From: Hymenobacter lucidus
Lineage (GTDB): Bacteria > Bacteroidota > Bacteroidia > Cytophagales > Hymenobacteraceae
Length of the DNA: 64,000 nt
Direction: 5' to 3'
Assembly (NCBI RefSeq): GCF_020447265.1
Contig: NZ_JAJADR010000005.1
Location: forward strand, 186,001-250,000
In this document: positions 17,976 to 26,282 of the stretch, piece by piece
Layout of the letters: each line of letters opens with the position of its first letter
How positions within the stretch are numbered: position 1 is the first letter of the stretch
Notes under the pieces: model-generated
Seen by the model: only the letters and a program-made list of their open reading frames with translations
What the model was told of the DNA's origin: nothing
Databases searched by the model: none
Position numbers and translations under genes: made by a program

Positions 17976-19916
17976 CTATTGGTCGGTGCGGAATGAGGAA
18001 GCCGGCAAGCCTTCCTTGTTGGCCAGATTAGCGCCTTCGGGGTTGTCGGCCCAAGCGTAGCGCACGGCTACCGGGGTGGGCACTTGGTCGTGCCAAACCA
18101 CGACTTTGTTGCCTTCAATCCGGGCCTGGGCCCACACGAATTTCTTATCCGGGCCGGCCACGGCAAAGTAGCGCAGGGGCTTGCCATCCTTCGAAACCAG
18201 GCCGCTGCCAGTGCTACTGAAGCTGAGGGTTGCTTTATTGCCGGTTACCTGCATGCTCTGAAACAGCGGCCCTGAAGCTACTATTTTCTGGTCGCCGTAA
18301 GCCACTTTTTGGGCTGCCAAAGCCAGCCGTTTGCCCACGTCCTGCTTGTTGAGCGGATGAATATCGTTCCACTCGCCTAAGTCCAGGGTTACGGCCATGC
18401 CGGTGCGGGGCACGGCTAGCGTGCGGCGCTGGGCCTCGCGCAGGGCGGCCCAGCTGCTTTCCCCAGGCTGGTCTTTGGTGGCCATGTAGTTGGCCAGCTG
18501 CGCGTAGAGAAACGGCATTTCAGCCTGCTGCCAGTGCTTACGCCAATCCGCAATCAGGGCCGTGAGCAACTGCTGGTAGTCGCCGGGCCGGCCGGCGTTG
18601 GACTCGCCCTGAAACCAGATAACACCCTTCACGCTGTAGGGCAGCAGGGGCGCAATCATGCCATTAAACAGGCCGCCGGGCTGGTACTGGAACGTAGTGG
18701 AGCCCGGCGCCGGCGGACTGGTAGTACCGAGCTTATACTGCCAGTCGCCGCGCAAATCCAACGTCTGGGTGCCGGCCAGCAGGCGGTACTGCTTATCGAA
18801 AGTAAACCCGCCCCGGCCCCCATTACTGATAACGCGCACCACAATGACGTTGCGGCCGGGCTTGAGCAGCGTGGCCGGCAAGTCGTATTTGCGGGGCGGG
18901 TACTGGTAGCCAGTGGTGCCCGCAAATTGCCCGTTGATATACACCGAGTCGCTGTCGACGATGGTGCCCAGCTCGAGGCGGGCCGGCTGGCCCACCATGG
19001 CGGTGGGCACCTCTACTTCCTTCCGGAACCAGACTACACCGTTTACCGGCCCGAGCGGCGTCTGGTCGGCCCAGTAGCCGGGCACCTTCATGGTTTGCCA
19101 GCCGCTGGCATCGTACGTGGGCGCGTACCAGGGGGTAGCGCCCCGGGCCACGCCCTGGTCCTGCCGGCGCACGTTCGAGTACCAGGCCCGGGAAGCGGCC
19201 TGATCCTGGGCAATAGTGGTTTTGACGAATGTACTATCCTTTACTTTTTCCGCCGCCTGGGCGTAGGCCGGAAAGGCTTTCAGAGCATCGGTACTCAACC
19301 AGGCTTCGGCCGGGGAGCCACCCACGGCCGACTTTATCAGGCCGATGGGCACGTGGTATTTCTCGTATAGCTCCCGGGCAAAAAAGTAGCCCACGGCCGT
19401 AAATTTGAGCACGCTCTGGGGCGTGGCCGATTCCCAGCGGCCAGCCGGGAAATCGGCTTTCGGCCCGTTGAAAGCGTAGCGCATGTCCACGTTGAACTGC
19501 CGGATGTTGGGGTTGGTAGCCTGGGCCACAATGTCGGGGTACTTGTCGCGCACCCGAGCCATGGGCAGCTCCATATTCGACTGGCCCGAGCACACCCACA
19601 CGTCTCCTACCAGCACATCCTTGAGCGTAATCCGGTTGGAGCCCACAATAGTCATTTCGTAGGGCCCGCCAGCTTTGAGGCTGGGCAAGCTGGCGCGCCA
19701 CTTACCATCGGCAGCAGTGGTAGCGGTGGCGGTTTTGCCGGCCAGCGCCACGGTTATTTTCTCGCCGGGCGCGGCCCAGCCCCACACGGCCACGGGCGCG
19801 TTGCGCTGCAGAATCATCCCGTCGCTCACCAGTTTGGGGAGGCGCACCTGGGCTTCGGCCGGCTGCGCGGCAACCATCGTCAGCAGCAACGAAACCTTTA
19901 ACGCATTATTTATCAT
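17976..19916 (-). CDS. CE20-type SGNH acetylesterase (annotated as sialate O-acetylesterase)
   Basis: The 646-residue protein has a signal peptide ending near PAEAQ. The SGNH motif VGDVWVCSGQSNMELPM contains the probable nucleophile Ser110; VIWFQGESNAGRP and WNDIHPLNKQDVG supply the later blocks, including the Asp and His. Between the two halves of the hydrolase (about residues 245-420) is an inserted jelly-roll segment resembling a GH2 sugar-binding domain (VVWFRKEVEVP, RNVIVVRVISNGGRGGF). This layout is known for the CE20 family, which includes xylan acetylesterases. In this xylan locus deacetylation of xylo-oligosaccharides is more likely than sialate chemistry. ATG at 19914-19916 starts the signal peptide. 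Confidence 0.88.
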   Translation of the reverse strand: MINNALKVSLLLTMVAAQPAEAQVRLPKLVSDGMILQRNAPVAVWGWAAPGEKITVALAGKTATATTAADGKWRASLPSLKAGGPYEMTIVGSNRITLKDVLVGDVWVCSGQSNMELPMARVRDKYPDIVAQATNPNIRQFNVDMRYAFNGPKADFPAGRWESATPQSVLKFTAVGYFFARELYEKYHVPIGLIKSAVGGSPAEAWLSTDALKAFPAYAQAAEKVKDSTFVKTTIAQDQAASRAWYSNVRRQDQGVARGATPWYAPTYDASGWQTMKVPGYWADQTPLGPVNGVVWFRKEVEVPTAMVGQPARLELGTIVDSDSVYINGQFAGTTGYQYPPRKYDLPATLLKPGRNVIVVRVISNGGRGGFTFDKQYRLLAGTQTLDLRGDWQYKLGTTSPPAPGSTTFQYQPGGLFNGMIAPLLPYSVKGVIWFQGESNAGRPGDYQQLLTALIADWRKHWQQAEMPFLYAQLANYMATKDQPGESSWAALREAQRRTLAVPRTGMAVTLDLGEWNDIHPLNKQDVGKRLALAAQKVAYGDQKIVASGPLFQSMQVTGNKATLSFSSTGSGLVSKDGKPLRYFAVAGPDKKFVWAQARIEGNKVVVWHDQVPTPVAVRYAWADNPEGANLANKEGLPASSFRTDQ

Positions 19917-20265
19917 GAGATTATTAAAGCCATTGAGTTGATCAGACGGGGGTATAACACCCCTCATAAATAAGCTGTGATTTCAGAGCGAAACCACAGC
20001 TTACTTCAGCTATTTCGACAACGGTTACACTTACCGCAGGTAACCAGGGGGCTGCGTTATCCTGCTATTCGCATGGTCAGTTTCTCGCTGCAGCATGGGC
20101 TGCAAAGCATGGTCAGGCTGAATGTCAATAGCCGCTCTGGAACCGCAGGTGCTGTTTCCACCAGTAGGCGACGCTGTATAAGACCAAAAGCAGATACGTA
20201 CTTCTGCACTCGTTCCACCGGAAGGCACCAATGGGACATTTACTTTTTGGTGCAGATAATGCGTC
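19917..20265. other. Intergenic region between susD and the acetylesterase gene, with hairpin
   Basis: No gene is supported. A hairpin pairs TAAGCTGTG (19971-19979) with CACAGCTTA (19995-20003), extended by four more pairs after one mismatch, about 55 nt upstream of the acetylesterase ATG. Because susD ends in a strong terminator, a promoter for the acetylesterase and GH3 genes must lie here, but I found no convincing -7 box. No copy of the xylan operator is present. Confidence 0.4.
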
Positions 20266-20322
20266 AAAAAAGGGGGTGAAAAGAATGGGTGCTCACTACG
20301 AGCACCCATTCTTTTCACCCCC
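20266..20322 (-). terminator. Strong intrinsic terminator after susD
   Basis: A perfect 23-bp stem (20272-20294 with 20300-20322) has a 5-nt loop. On the minus strand it is followed by TTTTTT. It begins 12 nt after the susD stop and should end the uxuA-to-susD transcript. Confidence 0.9.
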
Positions 20323-20334
20323 TTTTCCACCAGG

Positions 20335-22296
20335 CTATAGGTAGCCGGGGTTTTGATAAGCCGCCTTTACATCTGCTGCTACATCCAGACGATCAAGCTG
20401 ACCCTGCGGAATAGGACGCAGGTAGTGACGCGGCTCAATGGTACGCGTAACGGTTTGAGGCGTATGGTCTCCGTAGTTGGTTCCTCCAATACGGTAGGTA
20501 GACGCTAACTCATTCCATTTTTGAGTACGCACTAGGTCATACCAGCGGTACCCTTCGGCATAGTACTCACGTGAGCGTTCTGCCAGGATATAGTTGATGT
20601 CGATAGTGGCCGGAGTGGCTGCAACCATAGCAGCGCTATTGTCCTGCACTTTGGCGGTGTTGCCGTTATTGTCGAAACGCCACTTACCAGCGCGGGCCCG
20701 AATAACATTGATCAATTCCCGGGCACCCTGACCCGCTTTGGGAGTAGCGCCTTTTACCGCGGCTTCTGCCGCTACAAAGTACAGTTCCGAGAATTTGGCA
20801 ATGTTGAACGGACGCGTACTGGCGGCATTGGGTTGGCCCAATCCAGAACCATTATCGGTCCGGTAAGGACCAAGCTTCCAAAGGCCCGGATACACAATTC
20901 TGCTGATGCCACGCGGAGAAATTACGTAATCGGCTCGGCCGGGCAGCGTTCCTGCGCCTACATTGCTCGGACCTCCTCCACTAGTGTACGTAATGGCAGT
21001 AGCCGGTTCGGCATCCAGGAAAGTCAGGATAGGGTCACCTGGATTTACTGGCAAATTGTTGGCGTTCAATGGCTCTTTTGGCAGAGTGCCACCTGCTTTC
21101 GGCCAGTTACCACGATAAACAGTGGTAAAAGTGCCATCATAGCGCGAGTCATTGGTCTTGTCGGCAAAGGTGGTTTCCACTGCACCAATGGTAGGCGCCA
21201 TCCGGTTCCAGGGGCGGCCTAGCTGCTGCACGGCCTCCCGTTGTACCGAAGAGAAAGGCCCGCGCACCCCTTTGTCGTCTATTCCGGAGCTTCTGATGTT
21301 GGTATAGTTCCAGGTCATCATCCAGCCGGCAAAGTTATCCGGGGCGCCACCGCTACCAAAGGTAAGGCTACCGCCATTGTAGAGCTCACTGGACTCGGTG
21401 TGGTCGGCAAACAGCAGCATTTCCGTGTTGCGGTCATTGGTTGCCAGGTGTACATCATAGTACGTTGGCTGCAAACGGAACGGACCGGGACTCTCAATGC
21501 CCGCCATGGCTACGTCATACGCCTGCTGATAATAATACTGGGCGTTATGACCGGCAGGGTCGGTTCTGGTAGCGGCCGGATAGGTTGGAATATTGTTTGG
21601 ATTTTCCAGCCACCAGGCATAGGTCAGGTAGGCTTTGGCCAGATACAGGCGGGCAGCTGTTTTAGTGGCCCCCCCTATTACCCGTGGAGTTGCCGGCAAG
21701 TCCGCAACGGCCTGCAACAAATCAGGGAAAATGGCTTTGGTATACACCTCCGGTACCGTATTGCGAACCGAGGCTCGGTAGGCATTGGTGTTGAACTCCA
21801 GCTCGCCCGCACCCAAATCCAGCGGCACCCCGCCAAAGGTCTGAACCAGCATGAAGTAATCGAAGGCGCGGAAAAACCGTGCTTCGGCCACCAGAGCTGG
21901 CGAAATGCTTGCTACTGCGCTGGCATTCTTGATAATACCGTTGGCCGTGTTGATATTCGGAAAAGCCGCTGACCACAATCTATCTGCCCGGCTGTTAGTG
22001 GGGTTGAGCGCCGCCCGGCCCGAGAAGTCCATGGCCAGGAAGTTCTCGTCGGCATCCCTACCGTAGGTCACCTCATCGGTACCCGTAAGGGTAGCGTTGT
22101 AGAAGTAAGCATCGCCGTAGATGTAGCGCAGGTGGGCATACATGGAAGTCAGGCCACCAGCAACGCCTCGTTCCGTTTGGAAGAAATCGGGCGTGTAAAT
22201 ACTCCTGGGCTCTTCGTCTAAAAGGTCGGAACAACCCGGGGCGGTCAGAGAGATGAGGGCCGCCCCGATAAAGAATTTTATGTTGAAGCTTTTCAT
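20335..22296 (-). CDS. SusD/RagB family glycan-binding lipoprotein (xylan locus)
   Basis: The 653-residue protein starts with a lipoprotein signal ending in LTAPGCSDLL (lipid-bearing Cys at position 22). SusD features include DEEPRSIYTPDFFQTERGVAGG, AEARFFRAFDYFMLVQTFGGVPL and the C-terminal NYILAERSREYYAEGYRWYDLVRTQKW. It would bind xylo-oligosaccharides at the outer face of the outer membrane and act as a lid on the SusC partner encoded directly upstream (10-nt gap). Its length is at the upper end for the family. A strong terminator follows. Confidence 0.93.
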   Translation of the reverse strand: MKSFNIKFFIGAALISLTAPGCSDLLDEEPRSIYTPDFFQTERGVAGGLTSMYAHLRYIYGDAYFYNATLTGTDEVTYGRDADENFLAMDFSGRAALNPTNSRADRLWSAAFPNINTANGIIKNASAVASISPALVAEARFFRAFDYFMLVQTFGGVPLDLGAGELEFNTNAYRASVRNTVPEVYTKAIFPDLLQAVADLPATPRVIGGATKTAARLYLAKAYLTYAWWLENPNNIPTYPAATRTDPAGHNAQYYYQQAYDVAMAGIESPGPFRLQPTYYDVHLATNDRNTEMLLFADHTESSELYNGGSLTFGSGGAPDNFAGWMMTWNYTNIRSSGIDDKGVRGPFSSVQREAVQQLGRPWNRMAPTIGAVETTFADKTNDSRYDGTFTTVYRGNWPKAGGTLPKEPLNANNLPVNPGDPILTFLDAEPATAITYTSGGGPSNVGAGTLPGRADYVISPRGISRIVYPGLWKLGPYRTDNGSGLGQPNAASTRPFNIAKFSELYFVAAEAAVKGATPKAGQGARELINVIRARAGKWRFDNNGNTAKVQDNSAAMVAATPATIDINYILAERSREYYAEGYRWYDLVRTQKWNELASTYRIGGTNYGDHTPQTVTRTIEPRHYLRPIPQGQLDRLDVAADVKAAYQNPGYL

Positions 22297-22306
22297 TTTT
22301 CTCTTT

Positions 22307-25300
22307 TTAGAAGGTAAAGTTCATACCTACCAGGTAAGTGCGGGTTGCCGGCGAGTTGGTACCAATGGTCAGCAGGCGGTTCGGAACGCCGGTCGTTACG
22401 GCCACGTTCTGGTCGGCGTACGAGTTGGTCTCCGGGTCCATGCCCGATTCTTTCTTGTAAGGCGAGAAGATTACAAAGGGGTTCTGGGCCGTTGCGTACA
22501 CCCGTAGGCGGCTAACGCCAGTGCTTTTCAGCCACGCGTTATTATCGAAGTTGTAGCCCAGCGAAATGGTGCGCACCTTCAGGTAAGAGGCATCGAAGTA
22601 GCCCAGCGTACTGGCGTACTTGGGGTTGTCGCCACTCGTGAGGCCACCTGGTTTGGGATATTTGGCTCCCGTATTTTCCGGCGTCCAGTAATCCACTTTC
22701 ACGTTGCCCCGACGACCGTTCATCAGGTTAAGATAGCCCGATGCGCCATACAGGGTACTGTTGAGAATACCGCCGTTTTGGAAGGCACCTACCACACTCA
22801 AGTCAAATCCTTTGTACGCAACCCGGGTGTTCAAACCGCCCTGGAATTTCGGGGTCGCATCCAAGACCTGGCGGTCTTGTGGGCCAATGGCCCGGGTAGG
22901 AGTACCATCGGCATTGTAGCCGCCGGTGTATTTTACCTTGATCATGCCCACGTTTCCGCCGGGCTCCAGGATGTTTCTGTAGGGGTCACCTTCCTGCCAC
23001 AATCCTTCTTTCTCGTAGTCATAGATGACGTTGATCGGCTTGCCCACAAACCACCAGTTGTTTTCATCCCGCTGCTGCTCACCGGCCAGCGAGGTAATCT
23101 TGTTGCGGTTGGCATACAGGTTGAAACCCGCTTCCCAGGTCCAGCCGTTTAGATTGTCTAAGATTATCCCGTTCAAAGACAGTTCCACCCCTTTGTTTTG
23201 GGTGGTGCCAATATTGGCCGTGTAGCTATCTACGCCCGACGTGGAAGGCAATGGCAACGGCAGCAGAACATCCTCGGTGTTGGTGAGGTAGTACTCAACG
23301 GTACCCGAAATGCGGCTGTTCAGGACGGCGAAATCCAAGCCGTAGTTCCAGGTTTTAGAGAATTCCCAACCCAGGTCAGCGTTTGGCAACTGGCTCACGA
23401 ACAGACCCGTCTGGTAATTGGTGGGGCCAAAATTGTAGGGCCGGGTAGCCAAAAGACCCAGGGTAGCATAGGGGTTGATAGATTGGTTGGACGTTATGCC
23501 GTAACCAGCCCGCAATTTCAACAGGTTTACGGCAGAGATACCCTGCATAAACGACTCTTTGGCTATATTCCAGCCTACCGACACGGCCGGGTAGGTTTTC
23601 CATTTGTTCCCGGGGGAAAGTCGGGAGGAGCCGTCCGCCCGAACCGTAGCCGATACCAGATACCGGTCATCATAGGAGTACATCACGCGACCCATGTACG
23701 ACAACAGACCGAATTTCCGGTACGGCTGGTCGTTGGGGTTAACGGTGATTTCGCCGGCGGCAAAGCCCAGATTATAGTATTGGAAGGCGTCGGAAGGAAT
23801 ATCCCGAGCCGCAAGCCGCGTCTGGTTGAACACGTTGTCCGAGGCCGAATACAAGCCGATAATATTCACATTATGCTTGCCCGCAAAGGTGCGGTCGTAG
23901 GACAGAATGTTTTCAATGGTCCAGTCTCTGGTAGCCTGGTTGCTAACCGATGCCGTAGAGGGCGTGGTGGGGTTCACCGCGTTGATGCCCTGGCCGGTGT
24001 AGGCACCGCCCTGGCTCTGGCGGTAGTTTAGCCCCAGGTTTACCCGATACTTTAATCCCTCGACGCCCGGCATTTTCAGTTCCGCGAACAGGGTGTTGTA
24101 GGTGGCAATAGAGTTGGTTTCACTCAACCACCGCTCGCTCAGGTCTTCTACGATGTCTCTGGTATATACCCATTGCTCATCCAAGGGCATTCGGATGGTT
24201 CTTTTCAAGCTACCATCCGCATTGTAAGGATTGGCAATTGGCGAAGAGTTCAGGATGCCATATATACCCACGTTGGAGCCCTCAGAGAGGCTATAGGTAT
24301 TGTTGGTCGTGAAGCCCAACCGGATGTAGTTACCCACTCCCTGGTCGAGCGTGCCCCGCATGGAGTAGCGCGTATATTGCTGGGTAGGAACTACGCCTTC
24401 TTCCTTGTAATACCCTGCGTTGAAATTATAACGCCCGTTCTCCGTGCCACCCGAAACCCCTAGGTTGTGGTTGGACTGGATACCCGTTTTATACAGCAAA
24501 TCCTGCCAATCGGTATTTACATCGTCGGCCTCATCCAGGGCGTTCTTATACAGACCGGCCGCTTTGCGAAGCGCAACAAACTCCGGCCCGTTCATCATGG
24601 GATATTTGGCGAAAAGCGTTTTTGCGCCCACAAACCCATCGTACGTTATTTGGGCCTTTTGCCCTTTTTTACCGCTTCTGGTCGTTACCAGGACAACGCC
24701 ATTGGCCCCACGGGAGCCGTAGATAGCCGTAGCCGACGCATCTTTCAGGATAACTACACTCTCAATGTCGTTGGGGTTGATGTCGCCAATCGAACCTGGG
24801 AAAGGAATGTTATCCAATACCACCAACGGATCATTGCTGGCACCCAGGGAGCGGGTTCCGCGAATCCGGATTTGCGTGGCAGCACCCGGCTGGGACGAAG
24901 ATTGTGCAAACTCCACACCAGGCAAACGACCTTGTAAGGCTTGGGAAATGTTCGCCGCTGGCACTTCGCGCAAAGTCTCGCCAGTGATGGAAGCCACGGA
25001 ACCCGTTACCGCTTCGGCTCGCTGCGTGCCGTAGCCCACTACCACCACTTCGCTCAGGGCCTTCACGTCGGCGGCCAGCGTTACGTTTATCGTGGGGCCT
25101 TCCACCACAATTTCTTTGCTCACGTAGCCTACCGCACTCAGCACCAGCGTGCTACCGATGGGCGCGCTCAGGGTGAAGGAACCGTCGGCATTGGAGGAAA
25201 CGCCGTTGGTGGTGCCTTTCTGCAGTACGGTCACGCCGGGCAGGGTTTCACCGTTGTCGGAACTGGTGATTTTGCCCGAAATCGTTTGGGTGGCTTGGGC

Positions 25301-25405
25301 CCAGGCCTGCGAAGGCAGCAGCACCGCACCAGCCAGGGGCAGCCCGGAGGCCACGAATAGCGGCCAGCTCAGGCAGAAGGCCGTTTTGCGTATTGGTTGA
25401 TACAT
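22307..25405 (-). CDS. SusC/RagA family TonB-dependent transporter (xylan locus)
   Basis: The 1032-residue protein has a signal peptide (cleavage near AWAQ), a carboxypeptidase-regulatory-like domain (about 40-110, with GETLPGVTVLQKGTTNGVSS), a TonB-box-like EVVVVGYGTQRAE, a plug domain and a 22-strand outer membrane barrel ending in YLVGMNFTF. It would import xylan oligosaccharides with the SusD partner. It has no STN domain, unlike the second SusC at 40.8 kb, so signalling to a sigma factor is not expected. ATG at 25403-25405 opens the signal peptide; an upstream in-frame start would add 22 non-signal residues. Confidence 0.95.
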   Translation of the reverse strand: MYQPIRKTAFCLSWPLFVASGLPLAGAVLLPSQAWAQATQTISGKITSSDNGETLPGVTVLQKGTTNGVSSNADGSFTLSAPIGSTLVLSAVGYVSKEIVVEGPTINVTLAADVKALSEVVVVGYGTQRAEAVTGSVASITGETLREVPAANISQALQGRLPGVEFAQSSSQPGAATQIRIRGTRSLGASNDPLVVLDNIPFPGSIGDINPNDIESVVILKDASATAIYGSRGANGVVLVTTRSGKKGQKAQITYDGFVGAKTLFAKYPMMNGPEFVALRKAAGLYKNALDEADDVNTDWQDLLYKTGIQSNHNLGVSGGTENGRYNFNAGYYKEEGVVPTQQYTRYSMRGTLDQGVGNYIRLGFTTNNTYSLSEGSNVGIYGILNSSPIANPYNADGSLKRTIRMPLDEQWVYTRDIVEDLSERWLSETNSIATYNTLFAELKMPGVEGLKYRVNLGLNYRQSQGGAYTGQGINAVNPTTPSTASVSNQATRDWTIENILSYDRTFAGKHNVNIIGLYSASDNVFNQTRLAARDIPSDAFQYYNLGFAAGEITVNPNDQPYRKFGLLSYMGRVMYSYDDRYLVSATVRADGSSRLSPGNKWKTYPAVSVGWNIAKESFMQGISAVNLLKLRAGYGITSNQSINPYATLGLLATRPYNFGPTNYQTGLFVSQLPNADLGWEFSKTWNYGLDFAVLNSRISGTVEYYLTNTEDVLLPLPLPSTSGVDSYTANIGTTQNKGVELSLNGIILDNLNGWTWEAGFNLYANRNKITSLAGEQQRDENNWWFVGKPINVIYDYEKEGLWQEGDPYRNILEPGGNVGMIKVKYTGGYNADGTPTRAIGPQDRQVLDATPKFQGGLNTRVAYKGFDLSVVGAFQNGGILNSTLYGASGYLNLMNGRRGNVKVDYWTPENTGAKYPKPGGLTSGDNPKYASTLGYFDASYLKVRTISLGYNFDNNAWLKSTGVSRLRVYATAQNPFVIFSPYKKESGMDPETNSYADQNVAVTTGVPNRLLTIGTNSPATRTYLVGMNFTF

Positions 25406-25445
25406 GGAGTGTGGGAGTTTTATGGTGTTGAATGTGTGCAGTGAA

Positions 25446-26261
25446 TCAGAAGCCGATGGAGTTGCCCCCATCGACGGGCAGCGAGGCGCCGGTGATGTAG
25501 CGGGCCGCGTCGGAAGCCAGAAACACGGCGGCGTGGCCGATGTCCTGGGGCTGGCCGAACTTGCCCATGGGCGTGCGCCGCATGGCCCGGTCGCGGCGGT
25601 CGGGGTCGTTGTTCATGGCCTTGCGGCTCATCTCGGTTTCGATAAAGCCGGGCGCAATGGCATTGACGCGCACATTGTCGCCCGAAAACTCGGAGGCCAG
25701 CACTTTCACCATGCCCTCCACCGCCGACTTGGAAGCGGCGTAGGCCACTACCCTATCGATACCGTAGTAGGCAGCCATCGACGAAATCATCAGAATAACG
25801 CCCCGCTGGCGCTGCACCATGCGGCTGGCGCAGGCCCGGGTCAGGGAGAATACCGAGTTCAGGTTGGTGTGCAGGATGTTGTTAAATTCCTCGTCCGTTA
25901 CCTGCAAAGCGGGTTTTTTGAGGTTAATACCAGCATTGTTCACCACGATATCCAGCGGACCGTGGGTGGCTTCGAGCTGGGCCACCATATCTTCGATGGA
26001 AGCCAGGTCGCCGATGTCGTTGACGATATAGTGGGCTGCGTCGCCGAGGGCTTCTACGGCTTCTTTCAGCACCTCCTCGCGGCGGCCGGTGATGACGACG
26101 CTGGCCCCGGCATCGGCCATGCAGCGGGCTATTTCCAGCCCGATGCCGGTGCCGCCGCCGGTAATCAGGGCCAGACGCCCTTCCAAGGAAAAGCTGGTCT
26201 GGTGGGTAAGGTTGCTGGTATGAACAGCGTGGCCGGTCAGCGGCATGGTTTTCATGTTCAT
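25446..26261 (-). CDS. SDR oxidoreductase, probable fructuronate reductase (D-mannonate oxidoreductase)
   Basis: The 271-residue protein is a classical short-chain dehydrogenase. It has the NAD(P)-binding TGGGTGIG (34-41), VVNNAGI, the Ser of ISSMAAYYG and YAASKSAVEG as the catalytic Tyr/Lys pair, then NAIAPGFIETEM and the end PVDGGNSIGF. Members of this group reduce keto sugars or sugar acids. It lies in the same operon as uxuA and the alpha-glucuronidase gene, so reduction of fructuronate to mannonate is the best inferred role, replacing the unrelated classic UxuB. Start is uncertain among three ATGs at 26246, 26255 and 26261; the first residues are not family-like. A gluconate or ketogluconate dehydrogenase is the alternative. 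Confidence 0.8.
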   Translation of the reverse strand: MNMKTMPLTGHAVHTSNLTHQTSFSLEGRLALITGGGTGIGLEIARCMADAGASVVITGRREEVLKEAVEALGDAAHYIVNDIGDLASIEDMVAQLEATHGPLDIVVNNAGINLKKPALQVTDEEFNNILHTNLNSVFSLTRACASRMVQRQRGVILMISSMAAYYGIDRVVAYAASKSAVEGMVKVLASEFSGDNVRVNAIAPGFIETEMSRKAMNNDPDRRDRAMRRTPMGKFGQPQDIGHAAVFLASDAARYITGASLPVDGGNSIGF

Positions 26262-26282
26262 GGCATTTGGGTATTCAACTCG

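Noticed and set aside
20031..20330. Possible minus-strand protein fragment in the susD-acetylesterase gap
   Set aside because: The frame runs through the terminator stem, has no homologous-looking motif and no clear start.
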